39,224 nt of DNA from the NCBI GenBank assembly GCA_021647625.1, contig JAKIUJ010000017.1, positions 1 through 39,224 on the forward strand. Direction: 5' to 3'. Shown piece after piece: positions 17,065-25,315 of this stretch. The stretch's first letter is position 1. Every line of letters starts with the position of its first letter. The notes under the pieces are model-generated. The model was given only the letters and a program-made list of their open reading frames with translations, was not told the origin of the DNA and ran no database searches. Position numbers and translations under genes: made by a program. This DNA comes from Desulfobacula sp. GTDB lineage: Bacteria; Desulfobacterota; Desulfobacteria; Desulfobacterales; Desulfobacteraceae.

Positions 17065-19594
17065 TGGCGACTTGGAACACGCCATGGATATCAAGAATGA
17101 GACCCACTCGACCATCCGATAGTATCGCACCGCCGGAAAGGCCTTTGACATTTCCCAAATTACCGCCCAGGCTTTTAATTACAAATTCATCTTTACCCAA
17201 AAGATCATCAATGAGAAGGGCTCTTTTTTCTTCCTTTGATTCAACCACCACAACAAGATTATCCCAGATGACTTTTCTTTCACTGCTGCTGTTGTAAAGA
17301 TCATTCAAGCGAATAACAGGGATGAGATCCCCCCTGTCTTTGACCATCTCGCCTTTTCCTTTTACTGTAAAACACTCATCTTTCTTGGGCTTAAATGCTT
17401 TTTGAATAGCCGTTGTCGGGATGACATATTTTTCATTATCAACTCCGACCAGCATGCCATCAATAATCGCCAGGGTAAGGGGCAGGCTGATGGTAAATTT
17501 TGTACCCGTACCTTTGGTTGATTCAATACTTAAGTGCCCTCTAAACTTTTCTATACCGGATTTGACCACATCCATACCCACACCACGACCTGAGACATCT
17601 GTTACCTGTTTTGCAGTGGAAAACCCGGGTTGAAGAATCATGTCATACACCTGGGCATCAGTGAACTGTTCATTGCCGGTAATTAATTCTTTTTCTTTTG
17701 CCTTTGCAAGAATGACATCTTTATCAAGGCCCTTGCCATCATCTTCAATTTCTATAATTATATGCCCGCCTTTATGATAGGCACGCAAAACAATTGTACC
17801 ACCGGAAGATTTTCCTTGCTCTATACGATCTTTTTTTTGTTCTATACCATGATCGCACGAGTTTCTAATCATATGCACCATGGGCTCATAAAGGGCATCC
17901 ACCACATTCCTGTCAATCTCTGTATCTTCCCCTTCCATGTTCAGGTTTATCCCTTTACCCGATTTTTTCGCCAAGTCTCTGACAAGGCGAATCATTTTCA
18001 TAAACGTGGCTTTGATCGGGATCATTCGCATGGACATGGCAATGGTCTGCATATTGGTGACAATTTGGCCCAGCTGAGACACGCTTTGTGTCAACGACGT
18101 ATCATGTGAGGTTTTTTGCCTTAACATGGATTGAGCAATAACCAATTCCCCTGCATAGTCAACAAGATCATCCAGCTTTTGGGTGCTGACCTTAACTTGT
18201 GCGGCCACCTGTCTTTTAACAATGTTCTGATCCATGAGGGCTGCGGCTACCTGTTTGGGTGCGGCCCTTTTTTCTTCAACCAGTATCTCGCCGATTTTTT
18301 TCTCTGGGTTTTTTTTCTGAATTTCAAGGGCCTGATCCAAATTGTCACTGGAAATCTCTCCTTTTTGTACAAGGATCTCACCCAAAAGCTGTTTTTTACC
18401 GGTGGTCAAAGCTATCTGCAGTTTTTTTAATTTCTCTGTCAATGTTTCCACATCAATATCAGTATCATCCTGCATAAACCCGGTTTGCGTGCCCTTTTCT
18501 ACTCCTGATATTAGATTTTTCAGGGTATCTACAGATTCTAATATGATATCAGTGGCAGTATCATTAATTAAAAAATCTCCGCTTCGAGCACTGTCTAAAA
18601 GATTTTCCGTGGCATGGGCAAGAGTATTGATTTTGGTCAGGGCTAAAAATCCAGACACCCCTTTTATGGTGTGAAACGGTCTAAAGATATCGTTGATAAT
18701 ATCTTTATTTGCGGGATCCTGCTCAAGTTCTATTAAATTAACCTCTATGTTATCAAGATTTTCAAACGCTTCCGATACAAAATCAGTCAAAATCTCCATA
18801 TCATCCGGTGAGATTTCTTTGGGTACAAATGGGGGCTTATAGTCTTCCTGGTCTGATTGTGTTGGATCTGGTTCTATTGGTTCTGCTGCTTCTATCGGTG
18901 CTTCGTTGAATTTAACTGCCAGCAACTCCAGGACATCCGTATAGTCAAACACAAACTCTTCTTTAGTTTTAATATGAAGCAGAACGGATTTTAACAGCAC
19001 CATCCCCTCTTCAATGGGCGTTGTGTTCATCATATTTTCCAAAGTCAGATTTTCTACATAATCTTTGCAGGCAATGGATATTTCATGAAACAGGATATAC
19101 TCTTTATCGGTTGAGGCCTCAATCAGATCGTAAAGGCAGGTGATCATAGCTCCCAGATCCGGAATTGTTTCCGGACAAAACTCACCTATTAAAACAGAAA
19201 ATTTTTTAAGGGTGAGTTCGATATTTTCAAGTTCCGAAAAATCCAGTTGTAAATTCGGTGGGGAATCCAAGTCCGATTCCGTCGAATCATCCGTTTGAAT
19301 TGGTTCTGACTCTTGTATCTCATAAAAAGATGAGGATAGCAGGGTGATAGTATCTCCCAGAACCATCATATTTTGATCCATGTCACTTGGATCGTTTTTT
19401 AATATCTGGTCTATTTTCTTTCTTGTATTTAAAACTTGTTTTGCCTGGTCCTTTAATGACAGCTTTATACAATGACTATGAATTTGTTTCAAGATCGGCA
19501 GTAAACAAGATAGGGTTTTGGGCTCTTCAGGACTTGCCAGAATAAAATCACAAGATAATTTCTCTACTAAATTCTGTATCTTTTCATAGCTCAT
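17057..19594 (-). CDS. cheA: Chemotaxis-type histidine kinase CheA with internal MshEN-like tandem motif
   Basis: An 845-residue CheA. Residues 1-250 are a helical region I do not recognise. The HPt (P1) domain (about 262-365) has the phospho-acceptor His308 in FRPFHTIKG. Residues 403-456 hold two LGEILV-type motifs of 24 residues separated by six, resembling the c-di-GMP-binding MshEN/GspE N-terminal domain, in the place where P2 normally sits. Then come the dimerisation helices (about 457-545), the ATPase with N578 in MIRNSCDHGIE and VSGRGVGMDVV, and a C-terminal CheW-like domain (about 705-845). It heads the operon cheA-cheD-HDOD-cheY-cheX. No separate cheW, cheB or cheR is in the window. 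Confidence 0.92.
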   Translation of the reverse strand: MSYEKIQNLVEKLSCDFILASPEEPKTLSCLLPILKQIHSHCIKLSLKDQAKQVLNTRKKIDQILKNDPSDMDQNMMVLGDTITLLSSSFYEIQESEPIQTDDSTESDLDSPPNLQLDFSELENIELTLKKFSVLIGEFCPETIPDLGAMITCLYDLIEASTDKEYILFHEISIACKDYVENLTLENMMNTTPIEEGMVLLKSVLLHIKTKEEFVFDYTDVLELLAVKFNEAPIEAAEPIEPDPTQSDQEDYKPPFVPKEISPDDMEILTDFVSEAFENLDNIEVNLIELEQDPANKDIINDIFRPFHTIKGVSGFLALTKINTLAHATENLLDSARSGDFLINDTATDIILESVDTLKNLISGVEKGTQTGFMQDDTDIDVETLTEKLKKLQIALTTGKKQLLGEILVQKGEISSDNLDQALEIQKKNPEKKIGEILVEEKRAAPKQVAAALMDQNIVKRQVAAQVKVSTQKLDDLVDYAGELVIAQSMLRQKTSHDTSLTQSVSQLGQIVTNMQTIAMSMRMIPIKATFMKMIRLVRDLAKKSGKGINLNMEGEDTEIDRNVVDALYEPMVHMIRNSCDHGIEQKKDRIEQGKSSGGTIVLRAYHKGGHIIIEIEDDGKGLDKDVILAKAKEKELITGNEQFTDAQVYDMILQPGFSTAKQVTDVSGRGVGMDVVKSGIEKFRGHLSIESTKGTGTKFTISLPLTLAIIDGMLVGVDNEKYVIPTTAIQKAFKPKKDECFTVKGKGEMVKDRGDLIPVIRLNDLYNSSSERKVIWDNLVVVVESKEEKRALLIDDLLGKDEFVIKSLGGNLGNVKGLSGGAILSDGRVGLILDIHGVFQVANG

Positions 19595-19657
19595 TGAAAG
19601 GCCTTTGATTAAGATTTTTTTGAAAACACATTGTATTGATATTGTGTTGAAGGGTGC

Positions 19658-19686
19658 ATTATAACAGAACAGGGCACATAATTACA
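19658..19686 (-). promoter_or_regulatory. Candidate extended -10 promoter of the che operon
   Basis: On the minus strand TGTTATAAT (19666-19658) is an extended -10 box. At 17-bp spacing the -35 position reads TGTAAT, a poor match that an extended -10 can tolerate. Transcription would start about 55-60 bp upstream of the cheA ATG. Confidence 0.45.
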
Positions 19687-19695
19687 GTGCCCTGT
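19669..19695. promoter_or_regulatory. Perfect 9-bp inverted repeat upstream of cheA
   Basis: ACAGGGCAC and GTGCCCTGT flank a 9-bp AT-rich centre. It covers the -35 region of the candidate cheA promoter. No T-run directly follows on either strand (the nearest is 14 bp away on the plus strand), so an operator is more likely than a terminator. Confidence 0.45.
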
Positions 19696-19715
19696 GCCGA
19701 TAAAACACCTTTTTT

Positions 19716-19920
19716 TTAAAAATCTTTAAATTCATCCCCTTCATCGCCAAACGGAATCACTTGTTCAGGGCGAATTTCGCCGGTACAACCCTATAGTTTT
19801 TTATTGGCGGAAACCGGATGCACTTCCTTGGTTTTATGGGGTGTGAATTTCGCCATAAGGAATCGTTGCAAAATAACTTGATCTAAATTGTTTCCAAAGC
19901 CCCTTAAAAGACTGGGTATT
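19716..19920 (-). pseudogene. 3' remnant of a methyl-accepting chemotaxis protein gene
   Basis: Reading the minus strand gives NNLDQVILQRFLMAKFTPHK, then a short linker, an in-frame TAG (complement of 19794-19796) and EIRPEQVIPFGDEGDEFKDF before TAA. LDQVI and the LQxxMAxF segment match the end of an MCP signalling domain with the intervening residues deleted. The final acidic, Phe-ending tail resembles the C-terminal tether of chemoreceptors. The combination of deletion, stop codon and position immediately upstream of cheA suggests a decayed receptor that once belonged to this operon. The 5' limit is uncertain. A 32-codon plus-strand frame begins at 19921 (MKTKDQLILEPILREPF), too short to name. 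Confidence 0.5.
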
Positions 19921-20007
19921 ATGAAAACAAAAGATCAACTAATTTTGGAGCCGATCCTAAGAGAACCATTCTCTTCGTATTTTTTAAAGTTTTGTAAAAT
20001 CACATAT

Positions 20008-20025
20008 AGTCAATTTTAATTGACT
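20008..20025. promoter_or_regulatory. Perfect 18-bp palindrome
   Basis: AGTCAATT and AATTGACT flank two T residues. It is in the roughly 190-bp space between the chemoreceptor remnant and the 3' end of the Fe-S gene. The sequence looks like a dimeric regulator site, but no gene start is close. Confidence 0.35.
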
Positions 20026-20109
20026 TCATACCAGTGCTTTATAATATAAGGTTGATCATAAATCTTAGTGATTGAGATTCATAGCGGATGCCAGTTCCAA
20101 TGCATCGAT

Positions 20110-21258
20110 TTATCGATACTTGAAATGACGCTCAACAATCGTTTTCTCCGCCAGCTTTTTTAGTTTCTTTTTAAGCGCTATTCGATTCAAATATGTAAAT
20201 GGTGCTTTTGATACTTTTGCTTTTCCAGCAATGGTTTTTTCAGGATCAAATATCAAATCCAGAATATGAAAAGTCTCTGACCTTTTAGAGAGAAAATTTA
20301 CGCACCCTGCGCAATAGCTCACTATTGTATGGGAATGAGTTTCATGGGCTCTCTTTTTTGACCACTCCAAGGCGAATTCAGGAGAAACGCATGCAACATC
20401 CCCGCCTTCTCCGCAACAAAAGGTTTTATCTTTTTTATGGGTAGTATCAATAATGGATAGCCCTTTGAACCTTACAAGAGAGCGGACGGATTCCTGAATA
20501 TTGGTTTCAAATCGAACCGAACATGGATCATGGATGGTAACATCCCCTGAAACCACGCATTCATTTTCAAGACCTTTTCCTGCCATGATCTCATATATGG
20601 TTTCAACACTGAATTCTGGTGCATGGGAGTTAAAAATATCATAGCAACTGGGACAGGCGACGATTACCGTATTAATACCATTTTTGAGAAGGCAGCCTTT
20701 TAGTTGGCAAAACATCTTACTAAAATGATCCCGACGTCCCAGGTCACGGGACGGCTTTGTGCAGCAATCCAATACAATACCGATATTATTTATATGTTTT
20801 TGAAGATATTGATACGTCTTTAGTGTATTGTCCGGGCGGGTCCCTGTTAAGGAGCAACCTGGGAAAAAAATCGTATCGCAGTTTTCAGGCAGGCTGTATA
20901 AAGAATATTTTTTAGATGCGCCTTTTGCTTCATAATTAATCAGCCTTTGGTGGTTAGAGATATCGACCTGCCCGCTACCAACAGCCTGGGTTCTAAAATC
21001 AAGAAACATAGCCGCCGGATCAAGAAGCTTTGGGCAAACCGAGGTGCAAAGGCCGCAAAGGCTGCACTCAAAGGAGGTCTCCCCCCATCTGTCCGGATCG
21101 ATTTTGTATTTTTCTGAAATTAATCCCGGTGCGCCATAGCTTGCCAGAAAGGTACATTCTTTAAGGCAGATATCACACTTGTTACAGTTTTTTCTGATCG
21201 CATCAGCGTCCGAAAATTGATCGGTTAGCTTTTGAGCCGCATTACATTGTTCAAGCAT
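20110..21258 (-). CDS. Heterodisulfide-reductase-like (Fe-S)-binding protein (two 4Fe-4S, CCG domains)
   Basis: A 382-residue soluble electron-transfer protein of the HdrD/GlpC/GlcF type. The N-terminal ferredoxin domain carries two CxxCxxCxxxC sets (C25, C28, C31, C35 and C65, C68, C71, C75). Two cysteine-rich CCG domains follow, with C135, C165-C166, C202 and C205 in the first and C246, C281-C282, C316 and C319 in the second. No flavin dehydrogenase, membrane anchor or hdr partner is adjacent, so its donor and acceptor are unknown. The extended basic C-terminus (residues 345-382) is unusual. It is monocistronic and divergent from the PilZ gene. Confidence 0.87.
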   Translation of the reverse strand: MLEQCNAAQKLTDQFSDADAIRKNCNKCDICLKECTFLASYGAPGLISEKYKIDPDRWGETSFECSLCGLCTSVCPKLLDPAAMFLDFRTQAVGSGQVDISNHQRLINYEAKGASKKYSLYSLPENCDTIFFPGCSLTGTRPDNTLKTYQYLQKHINNIGIVLDCCTKPSRDLGRRDHFSKMFCQLKGCLLKNGINTVIVACPSCYDIFNSHAPEFSVETIYEIMAGKGLENECVVSGDVTIHDPCSVRFETNIQESVRSLVRFKGLSIIDTTHKKDKTFCCGEGGDVACVSPEFALEWSKKRAHETHSHTIVSYCAGCVNFLSKRSETFHILDLIFDPEKTIAGKAKVSKAPFTYLNRIALKKKLKKLAEKTIVERHFKYR

Positions 21259-21323
21259 TATCTACACTGGTCTTTAATAAATTTTAAATAATAGAAAAAA
21301 GAAAATATTTAATCAAATGATAA

Positions 21324-21351
21324 TTTGAATTAAAATTTTATTCTGTATAAA
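21324..21351 (+). promoter_or_regulatory. Candidate promoter directly ahead of a terminator-like hairpin
   Basis: TTTGAA (21324-21329) and TATAAA (21346-21351) are spaced 16 bp. The predicted start falls at about 21358, the first bases of the hairpin that follows. Confidence 0.4.
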
Positions 21352-21354
21352 AAC

Positions 21355-21411
21355 AATCGGGGCAGCATTAAAAAAGTTATTGAACATCTTGACAACTGCC
21401 CCGATTTTTTC
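21355..21411 (+). terminator. Rho-independent terminator-like hairpin (short RNA or attenuator)
   Basis: AATCGGGGCAG (21355-21365) pairs perfectly with CTGCCCCGATT (21396-21406) around a 30-base loop, and a T-run (21405-21410) follows. No plus-strand gene ends upstream; both neighbours point away. It therefore terminates either a very short transcript of its own or the leader of the PilZ gene at 21529. Confidence 0.65.
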
Positions 21412-21528
21412 TTACTCTAATATCATCTGATTCTATTCCAGTATCACATTCAGGCTGTTTTTGTTGTAATTTTACACTATTTCAGCTATTTGTTTTTTTT
21501 ATCATATAAACGTTTGTGAGGAGGTAGG

Positions 21529-21855
21529 ATGAATAACTATTCTGAGAAACGGCAATACACAAGATACGATTATGAAACGCCCATGTCATTGTATCCGAAA
21601 AAATTAAATTCACCATTCCCTAAAGCAAAAATGGTGAATTACAGTAATGATGGGATGTATTTTTTGACAAATGAAAAATTAAAAATCGGCGAACATGTTT
21701 ATATCCAGATAGAAAACCATGACAATGATTCATCAGGACCTGAAAAATATTCGGAATACTCGGGATATGTCCGATGGTCCGAGGACCTGGGCACATCATA
21801 CGCGAATGGAAACTATGGATATGGTATCCAGTATGCGGAACCGGTATACTATTAG
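21529..21855 (+). CDS. PilZ domain protein, small
   Basis: A 108-residue protein with a single PilZ domain: RxxxR as R8-Q-Y-T-R12 and NxSxxG as N37-Y-S-N-D-G42, then a beta-rich remainder ending GYGIQYAEP. It is a likely c-di-GMP binder and differs from the PilZ protein at 5874. A strong GAGGAGG ribosome-binding site lies 5 bp before the ATG. A 170-bp leader holds a terminator-like hairpin, so expression may be attenuated. The downstream yehS gene is 56 bp away on the same strand. Confidence 0.85.
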   Translation: MNNYSEKRQYTRYDYETPMSLYPKKLNSPFPKAKMVNYSNDGMYFLTNEKLKIGEHVYIQIENHDNDSSGPEKYSEYSGYVRWSEDLGTSYANGNYGYGIQYAEPVYY

Positions 21856-21911
21856 CTTTCTGGTTAAACCATTTGTTGTGATTTTGCTTTTATTTTGATA
21901 AAAATACGCTT

Positions 21912-22400
21912 ATGAATAATAACGATATTATGCGCCGCATCCGCTATACATTTAATTTTGATGATTCAAAAATGATAACTATCTTTGGTCTTGCCGGTCA
22001 TACGGTAACCCGTGAACAAATCAGCGACTGGTTAAAAAAAGATGATGACCCTGCACATCAGAAATGTGACGATACTCAGATGGCGATTTTTCTGGATGGC
22101 ATGATTAACGACAAACGGGGCAAAAAAAAAGGTCCCCAGCCTGCGCCTGTGAACTCCCTGACCAACAATATCATTTTTATGAAATTAAAGATTGCCCTCG
22201 ACCTGAAAGCTGAAGATGTGCTGGAGATCCTGGCTATGGCTGATTTAAAAATAAGCAAACACGAATTAAGCGCCTTTTTCCGCAGACCCGGCCATAAACA
22301 CTTCCGTGAATGTAAAAATCAAATTTTACGTAATTTTCTAAAGGGTCTGCAACTTAAACATCGTCCCCAGGCAAGCTTAGAGGGATTTGAATGGAAATAA
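21912..22400 (+). CDS. yehS: YehS/DUF1456 family protein
   Basis: A 162-residue protein with two copies of the DUF1456 unit. The first spans about residues 1-65 (NNNDIMRRIRYTFNFDDSKMITIFGLAG...REQISDWLKKDDD); the second spans about residues 85-150 (NNIIFMKLKIALDLKAEDVLEILAMADLKISKHELSAFFRRPGHKHFRECKNQILRNFLKGL). The repeat pattern and length fit E. coli YehS, whose function is not known. The start ATG has only a weak upstream purine tract. Confidence 0.88.
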   Translation: MNNNDIMRRIRYTFNFDDSKMITIFGLAGHTVTREQISDWLKKDDDPAHQKCDDTQMAIFLDGMINDKRGKKKGPQPAPVNSLTNNIIFMKLKIALDLKAEDVLEILAMADLKISKHELSAFFRRPGHKHFRECKNQILRNFLKGLQLKHRPQASLEGFEWK

Positions 22401-22525
22401 CATGAATAAAATAATTATGGGGTAAGTTATTTAATGTACCTTCCTTAAGATTTAATATAGGAAAATAAAAAATTTTATATTTCAATCTCAATGGGGGGAC
22501 ACCCTCGTTAGAGAGGATGATATCT

Positions 22526-23647
22526 ATGGCAACATACTTTGCGCCTTCTAAAAGAACGGACAGAAGAAAATTTAAAAATCAAATTTTTGATGTTAGTCAC
22601 AGCCCTATAATGAATACCCTTCTCAAAACAATGTCCGGTTTAATTATTATTTTAAATGAAGACCGACAGATTGTGGCGATGAATCATGCTTTTTTAGAGG
22701 CAATAGGTATACCAGATGCTGAAGAAGTTCTTGGCATGCGCCTGGGCGAAAGTCTTAATTGTAAAAACACCCAAAAGGGATTCAACGAATGTGGAACCAC
22801 TGAATTTTGCAGTAATTGCGGAGCGATAATTGCTACAATGACTGCAATTAAAAATAACAAGCCGGATGAACAGATTTGTGTACTTGCTTCTAAAAAGGAT
22901 GGTATTCAAAGTGATATCTGCCTGTTGATCAGATCCCAACCGGTAGTCATAGAAAAAAACAGATGGGTATTAATATTTGCTCAGGATATCACCCAGCAGC
23001 AATTTTGGACCAACATGGAACGGGTCTTTTTTCATGACCTTAACAACATACTTGCTTCCTTACTGGGGTATAGTGAATTATTATCAATAGACCTGCCTGA
23101 TAATCAAGAAGCCAAGCATATCAGAGGTGTATCGAAAAGATTGTACAATGAGATTACATTACAAAAAAGTTTATCCCAATACAAAGATGCAAGATACCTT
23201 TTGAGAAAATCAAACTCATCTGTCAATGAAATAAAAAAAGAAATGCAACTGATAATTCATGGCCATGAAGCTTTAGAAGGTAAATATTTAAATGAAGTAT
23301 GGCCAGATAAAAACCTTCAAATATATACAGATACTTTTTTAGTTTCAAGAATACTTGAAAACATGGTTATAAATGCATTAGAAGCAACAAGGAAAGGAGG
23401 ATCTGTAAAATTAACTACCAAAACAGAACAGAACTGTATAAAATGGGAAATCTGGAATGAAGGCTTAATCCCACAGGACACACAAAAAAGAATCTTCCAA
23501 AAGCATTTCAGCACCAAGTCCAATATTGGCAGGGGTTTTGGCACTTTTTCAATGAAACTATTCGGAGAAGAACATTTAAAAGGAAAAGTTTATTTTGACT
23601 CGTCTTTAAATCGCGGAACAAAATTTGTATTTCAGCTCCCACGCTAA
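22526..23647 (+). CDS. PAS-domain sensor histidine kinase with a four-cysteine cluster
   Basis: A 373-residue soluble kinase with no membrane segment. A PAS domain (about residues 30-155) contains cysteines at 79, 89, 95 and 98 (CX9CX5CX2C), a plausible metal, Fe-S or redox site. The HisKA-like helix carries His170 in FFHDLNNILASLLGYSELL. The ATPase has an N box (NMVINALEATRKGG) but a degenerate G1 (NEGLI) and GRGFGTFS as the G2. The start is the ATG at 22526 with GAGAGG 9 bp upstream; the ATG at 22517 abuts that site and is unlikely. No response regulator is adjacent. Confidence 0.85.
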   Translation: MATYFAPSKRTDRRKFKNQIFDVSHSPIMNTLLKTMSGLIIILNEDRQIVAMNHAFLEAIGIPDAEEVLGMRLGESLNCKNTQKGFNECGTTEFCSNCGAIIATMTAIKNNKPDEQICVLASKKDGIQSDICLLIRSQPVVIEKNRWVLIFAQDITQQQFWTNMERVFFHDLNNILASLLGYSELLSIDLPDNQEAKHIRGVSKRLYNEITLQKSLSQYKDARYLLRKSNSSVNEIKKEMQLIIHGHEALEGKYLNEVWPDKNLQIYTDTFLVSRILENMVINALEATRKGGSVKLTTKTEQNCIKWEIWNEGLIPQDTQKRIFQKHFSTKSNIGRGFGTFSMKLFGEEHLKGKVYFDSSLNRGTKFVFQLPR

Positions 23648-23733
23648 TTTTTTTAGATTGAACCTAATTTCAAAAAAACTCCGAAAACTCAGTACAAAAC
23701 AAGGCAAACAAACTGATTTTAATCTACCTTACA

Positions 23734-24732
23734 TCATGATTGCGAAGTCACTTTGTGCCCATAGCCTGCAAAACGTTTTTGATACTCTATTGGCCGCAGA
23801 CCTGTCAGGCGGACGAAAATTTTACGAAAAAAAGAGATATCTTCATACCCGACCATGTAGGTGATTTCATTAAATGTATGGCGGCCTTCCTCTAACAGGT
23901 GTTTGGCCTCTTCCACACGTAATTGCTGGAGATAGCCCAAGGGCGTTCTGCCTGTGGCCTTTTTAAAACGGCGCTCCAGAGAACGGCGACTCATCCTGTA
24001 CTCATCCGCCAATTGGTCATAATCAATGGGTTGAGCCTGATGTGACTGTATCCATTTTTCAATCTCTACAACAGCCGTATCATCATGATCACCAAGAAAA
24101 AGGAAACTGCCATAGGGTGTCTGTTCGGTTCGCCCAAGATCCAGGATCATTGTTTTTGCCGATTCTACGGCTGCCTTGCGGCCGCAAAATTTTTCAACAA
24201 GATACAAAGACAAATCCATACCTGCATTCACTCCTGCCGAACAATAAAGACGACCATGGTCAATAAACATCCGATCCGGATCAAGATTTACCTTTGGGTA
24301 TTTATCCTTAAACATCTGTGTGAATCCCCAGTGCAACGTGGCGGTTTTCCCATCCAGCAGGCCGGTTTGTGCCAGCAAAAAAACACCAGTGCATATGCTG
24401 GCAATATGGGCACCCTGGCTGTATTGTTTTTGGAGCCAGGCAATCAGTTCCGGATTTTTTTCAAGAATCTTTTCAATATAGGTGGCAGAGGAGATGATGA
24501 TCAAATCTGTTTGATCGATATCCTGAATGCTGCAATGGGGCTGGATAAGTATATTGTTGGTTGCTTTGATGGGCTGGCCGTCGGGGGATGCAATGGTAAC
24601 ATCAAAAAATGGGGTTTGCAGGGACTGCCTGACACGGTTCCAGAGTCTTCCCGCCTGGTTAAGTATATCCATGGGGCCGAAAATCGTTGTTGCCATGGTA
24701 TTGTAGCACCCTAAAATAGTCACTTTTTTCAT
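23734..24732 (-). CDS. GlxA family transcriptional regulator (DJ-1/PfpI + AraC HTH)
   Basis: A 332-residue regulator. The N-terminal glutamine-amidotransferase-like domain (about residues 1-190) keeps Cys114 in SICTGVFLLAQTGLLDGKTATLHW. The C-terminal AraC/XylS domain has two HTH motifs (about 235-325; RMSRRSLERRFKKATGRTPLGYLQQLRVEEAKHLLEEG and ITYMVGYEDISFFRKIFVRLTGLRP). The start is the ATG at 24732, where homology begins; the frame continues upstream without meaning. It is divergent from the DUF3795 gene across a 127-bp gap and converges with the PAS kinase. The ligand is unknown. Confidence 0.92.
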   Translation of the reverse strand: MKKVTILGCYNTMATTIFGPMDILNQAGRLWNRVRQSLQTPFFDVTIASPDGQPIKATNNILIQPHCSIQDIDQTDLIIISSATYIEKILEKNPELIAWLQKQYSQGAHIASICTGVFLLAQTGLLDGKTATLHWGFTQMFKDKYPKVNLDPDRMFIDHGRLYCSAGVNAGMDLSLYLVEKFCGRKAAVESAKTMILDLGRTEQTPYGSFLFLGDHDDTAVVEIEKWIQSHQAQPIDYDQLADEYRMSRRSLERRFKKATGRTPLGYLQQLRVEEAKHLLEEGRHTFNEITYMVGYEDISFFRKIFVRLTGLRPIEYQKRFAGYGHKVTSQS

Positions 24733-24859
24733 TGGATTGCTCTCAGTTAGTTGTGTGTGTCGATATCGCCATCTTAAATGTCGTTTATGCCACTTTTCTT
24801 TTTTAAAGACAAGGATTATGATCTCATCATCATTAATTAACAAAAAAGGAGACTTAAAA

Positions 24860-25315
24860 ATGATTTCCCAGACAATCAAAGATGCACTGGCCCCCTGCGG
24901 TTTAAATTGTGAAAAATGCTTTGCCCATGTAAATGGTAATATCCGAAAACACAGCATAGGACTAAAAGCGGCATTGGGGAATTTTGATGTCTATGCAAAA
25001 CGGTTTGAAACCATGCTGGATCAACCCATATTCAAGCATTACCCGGAATTTAAAAAAATGCTGGATTATTTTGCTTTGGAGAACTGCAAAGGATGTCGCA
25101 ATGAGCAGTGTAAACTGTTTAAAGAGTGCGGTGTCAGGGCCTGCCACCAGGAAAAACAGCTTGAATATTGTTTTTTATGCGACGAGTTCCCATGCAGTAA
25201 AACCAACTTTGATAAACAACTCTATGAAAGATGGGTTCTTCTCAACAAAAAAATTCAAAAAGACAGCATTGATGTGTTTTATGAAAAGAGCCAATCAAGG
25301 CCGAGATATGTTTAA
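24860..25315 (+). CDS. DUF3795 domain protein (cysteine-rich)
   Basis: A 151-residue cysteine-rich protein matching the DUF3795 pattern: APCGLNCEKCFAH at the start, CKGCRNEQCKLFKECGVRACHQEKQLEYCFLCDEFPC in the middle. The CxxxCxxC and paired cysteines suggest zinc or Fe-S binding; the function is not known. AAAGGAG lies 8 bp upstream of the ATG, which fixes this start against a longer upstream frame. It is divergently transcribed from the GlxA-type regulator, which may control it. Confidence 0.82.
   Translation: MISQTIKDALAPCGLNCEKCFAHVNGNIRKHSIGLKAALGNFDVYAKRFETMLDQPIFKHYPEFKKMLDYFALENCKGCRNEQCKLFKECGVRACHQEKQLEYCFLCDEFPCSKTNFDKQLYERWVLLNKKIQKDSIDVFYEKSQSRPRYV

Noticed and set aside
19695-19702. 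GCCGATAA, identical to the sigma-28 flagellar -10 box
   Set aside because: The expected TAAA -35 is not at the right spacing and it points away from the che operon with no plus-strand gene following.
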